Assembly: GCA_963724065.1 (NCBI GenBank)
Contig: CAVRTB010000002.1
Location: forward strand, 62,001-126,000
Reading direction: 5' to 3'
Length of the DNA stretch: 64,000 nt
From: DASRIA01 sp963724065
Lineage (GTDB): Bacteria; Actinomycetota; Thermoleophilia; Solirubrobacterales; JBBDJG01
Shown here: in pieces, positions 62,741 through 64,000 of the stretch
How the letters are laid out: each line of letters opens with the position of its first letter
Position numbering within the stretch: position 1 is the stretch's first letter
The notes under the pieces: generated by a model
What the model saw: only the letters and a program-made list of their open reading frames with translations
What the model was told of the DNA's origin: nothing
Database searches by the model: none
Translations under genes and position numbers: made by a program

Positions 62741-63781
62741 ATGGCGCGCGAACTGAAGCTCGGGCTCAACACCGGTTACTGGAGCGCCGGGCCACCGCCG
62801 GGGGTCGAGCAGGCGATCGCCGAGGCCGACCGGCTCGGGTTCGACTCGATCTGGACGGCGGAGGCGTACGGCTCGGACGTGCTGACGCCGCTCGCATGGT
62901 GGGGAGCGAAGACCCGCAACGTGCGCCTCGGGACGGCGATCATGCAGATGTCGGCGCGCCAGCCGGCAGCCGCCGCGATGGCCGCGATGACGATGGACCA
63001 TCTCTCGGGCGGCCGGTTCGTGCTCGGCCTCGGCGTCTCCGGCCCCCAGGTCGTGGAGGGCTGGTACGGGATGCCCTTCGAGAAGCCGCTCGCGCGCACC
63101 CGTGAGTACGTGAAGATCGTGCGCGACATCGTTGCGCGCGATGGGAAGGTCACGAGCGAGGGACCGCACTATCCGCTGCCCTACCCCGACGGCACGGGCC
63201 TCGGCAAGCCGCTGCGCTCGACGATCCACCCGGTACGCACCGACATACCGATCTTCCTCGGCGCGGAGGGCCCCAAGAACGTCGCGCTCGCGGGGGAGAT
63301 CTGCGACGGCTGGATGGCGTTGTTCTTCTCGCCGCGTAACCAGGACTTCTACCGCGACGCGCTCGCCGAGGGCTTCGCGCGCGAGGGGGCGCGGCGCTCG
63401 TGGGACGACTTCGAGGTGATGGCGACCGTGCCGGTGATCGTGCACGACGACGTCGAGCAGGCGGCCGACTTCCTACGGCCGATGTACGCCCTGTACTTCG
63501 GCGGCATGGGCGCGCGGGGGCGCAACTTCCACCACGACGTGGCGGTGCGCCTCGGCTACGAGGCGGAGGCGAAGAAGGTGCAGGACCTCTACCTCGACGG
63601 CAAGAAGGACGAGGCCGCGGCCGCGATCCCCACGCGGCTCGTCGAGGACCTTGCACTGATCGGATCCGAGGACAAGATCCGCGACGAGCTCGACGCCTGG
63701 CGCGAGTCGATCGCCACGACGCTGCTGATCGGCGGCGACGCGGCGATGATCCGCCGCGTCGCCGAGTTGGTCAAGGGCTAG
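62741..63781 (+). CDS. LLM-class flavin/F420-dependent oxidoreductase
   Basis: 346 residues of the bacterial luciferase-like TIM barrel. Features: LGLNTGYWSAGPPPGVEQAIAEADRLGFDSIWTAEAYG, VRLGTAIMQMSARQPAAAAMAAMTMDHLSGGRFVLGLGVSGPQVVEGWYG, and GAEGPKNVALAGEICDGWM. The SGPQVVEGWYG string is typical of F420-dependent actinobacterial members. Substrate unknown. ATG at 62741; the stop TAG overlaps the next minus-strand gene's stop by 3 bp. Confidence 0.92.
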   Translation: MARELKLGLNTGYWSAGPPPGVEQAIAEADRLGFDSIWTAEAYGSDVLTPLAWWGAKTRNVRLGTAIMQMSARQPAAAAMAAMTMDHLSGGRFVLGLGVSGPQVVEGWYGMPFEKPLARTREYVKIVRDIVARDGKVTSEGPHYPLPYPDGTGLGKPLRSTIHPVRTDIPIFLGAEGPKNVALAGEICDGWMALFFSPRNQDFYRDALAEGFAREGARRSWDDFEVMATVPVIVHDDVEQAADFLRPMYALYFGGMGARGRNFHHDVAVRLGYEAEAKKVQDLYLDGKKDEAAAAIPTRLVEDLALIGSEDKIRDELDAWRESIATTLLIGGDAAMIRRVAELVKG

Positions 63782-64000
63782 GCGGCGGTCTGCGGCGCGC
63801 GCGCCCGGACCGACAGCATCACGCTGACGATCACGATCCAGACCGCACCTCCGAGGAAGCCGACGAACCCGACCGGGGTCAGGCCGATGACCCCGAGCAG
63901 GATCGCGATCCACCCGAGCCACTTGGGCAGCGCGCCGTGCCTCACGATCGAGATGCCGCTCGCGAGCAGCATCACCGTCGTGCCGAGCGCGATCGGGAAG
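63778..64000 (-). CDS. Membrane protein, partial (5' end outside the window)
   Basis: About 74 residues reading to the right edge without a start: FPIALGTTVMLLASGISIV, IAILLGVIGLTPVGFVGFLGG and VWIVIVSVMLSVRARAPQTAA. Two and a half hydrophobic helices align well with the C-terminal end of the 49606-50256 protein (FPLAIGLSVFLLASGLAIV, IAIVLGVLAVTPAGF, IWIAVLSVMVF), so it is a paralogue. An internal GTG at 63975 is unlikely to be the start, since the similarity continues beyond it. Confidence 0.85.
   Translation of the reverse strand, partial: FPIALGTTVMLLASGISIVRHGALPKWLGWIAILLGVIGLTPVGFVGFLGGAVWIVIVSVMLSVRARAPQTAA

Overview
The window is very GC-rich, with dense, short-spaced genes and frequent GTG and TTG starts. 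Its gene content includes F420/LLM-type and FAD oxidoreductases, two cytochrome P450s, a sterol-carrier-like protein, an HSDL2-like SDR, many exported proteins with beta-propeller, beta-helix or SGNH folds, and an AbiEi/DUF559-type protein. This combination suggests an actinomycetote of the Thermoleophilia/Solirubrobacterales type. That placement is an inference from gene content; no rRNA or tRNA gene was seen.

Layout. 1-7.7 kb: lipoprotein fragment, SRPBCC-VOC fusion, RNase D, MaoC-like hydratase, beta-lactamase-fold protein, GreA, P450, two cupins and an SGNH hydrolase. 7.7-14.3 kb: the first copy of an intergenic repeat, an SDR, a twice-frameshifted alpha/beta hydrolase, Lon, and a MarR + ABC exporter operon. 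14.3-18.5 kb: thioesterase, FAD oxidoreductase, PNPOx-like, sterol-carrier-like and enoyl-CoA hydratase genes. 18.5-27.8 kb: a large exported sugar-dehydrogenase-like protein, then a signalling block made of a lone class III cyclase and, on the minus strand, crp -> PAS/GAF adenylate cyclase -> FtsX-type permease -> ATPase, with an orphan exported protein divergent from crp. 27.8-31.5 kb: a complete OpuC-type osmoprotectant ABC operon. 31.6-36.1 kb: ThDP decarboxylase plus a fused D-2-hydroxyacid dehydrogenase. 36-54 kb: mostly exported or envelope proteins, acyl-CoA ligase, DUF427, a Tat-linked GMC oxidoreductase pair, the AbiEi/DUF559 gene bracketed by identical hairpin repeats, MsrA, a second intergenic repeat, and a beta-helix protein. 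53-64 kb: a DUF5996-like remnant leading into a HAD hydrolase with no canonical start, a GGDEF/HD-GYP protein, a second P450, a large penicillin-acylase-type Ntn hydrolase, a frameshifted DUF192 gene, a PfkB kinase, the third repeat copy, a CpsB-like PHP phosphatase, an LLM oxidoreductase, and a truncated membrane-protein gene at the edge.

Two things stand out. First, a three-copy MITE-like repeat with a perfectly paired 12-bp core stem fills the whole gap between three convergent gene pairs (7751-7912, 51009-51245, 61831-61951), abutting stop codons on both sides. Second, a cAMP-type circuit (a CRP-like protein with an intact phosphate-binding cassette, next to a multi-sensor adenylate cyclase with all catalytic residues) is translationally coupled to a MacB/LolCDE-like ABC exporter.

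Three indels in otherwise conserved genes (two in the hydrolase, one in a C6 tract of the DUF192 gene) mean that assembly errors should be kept in mind. All function calls come from reading motifs by eye; no database search was run.
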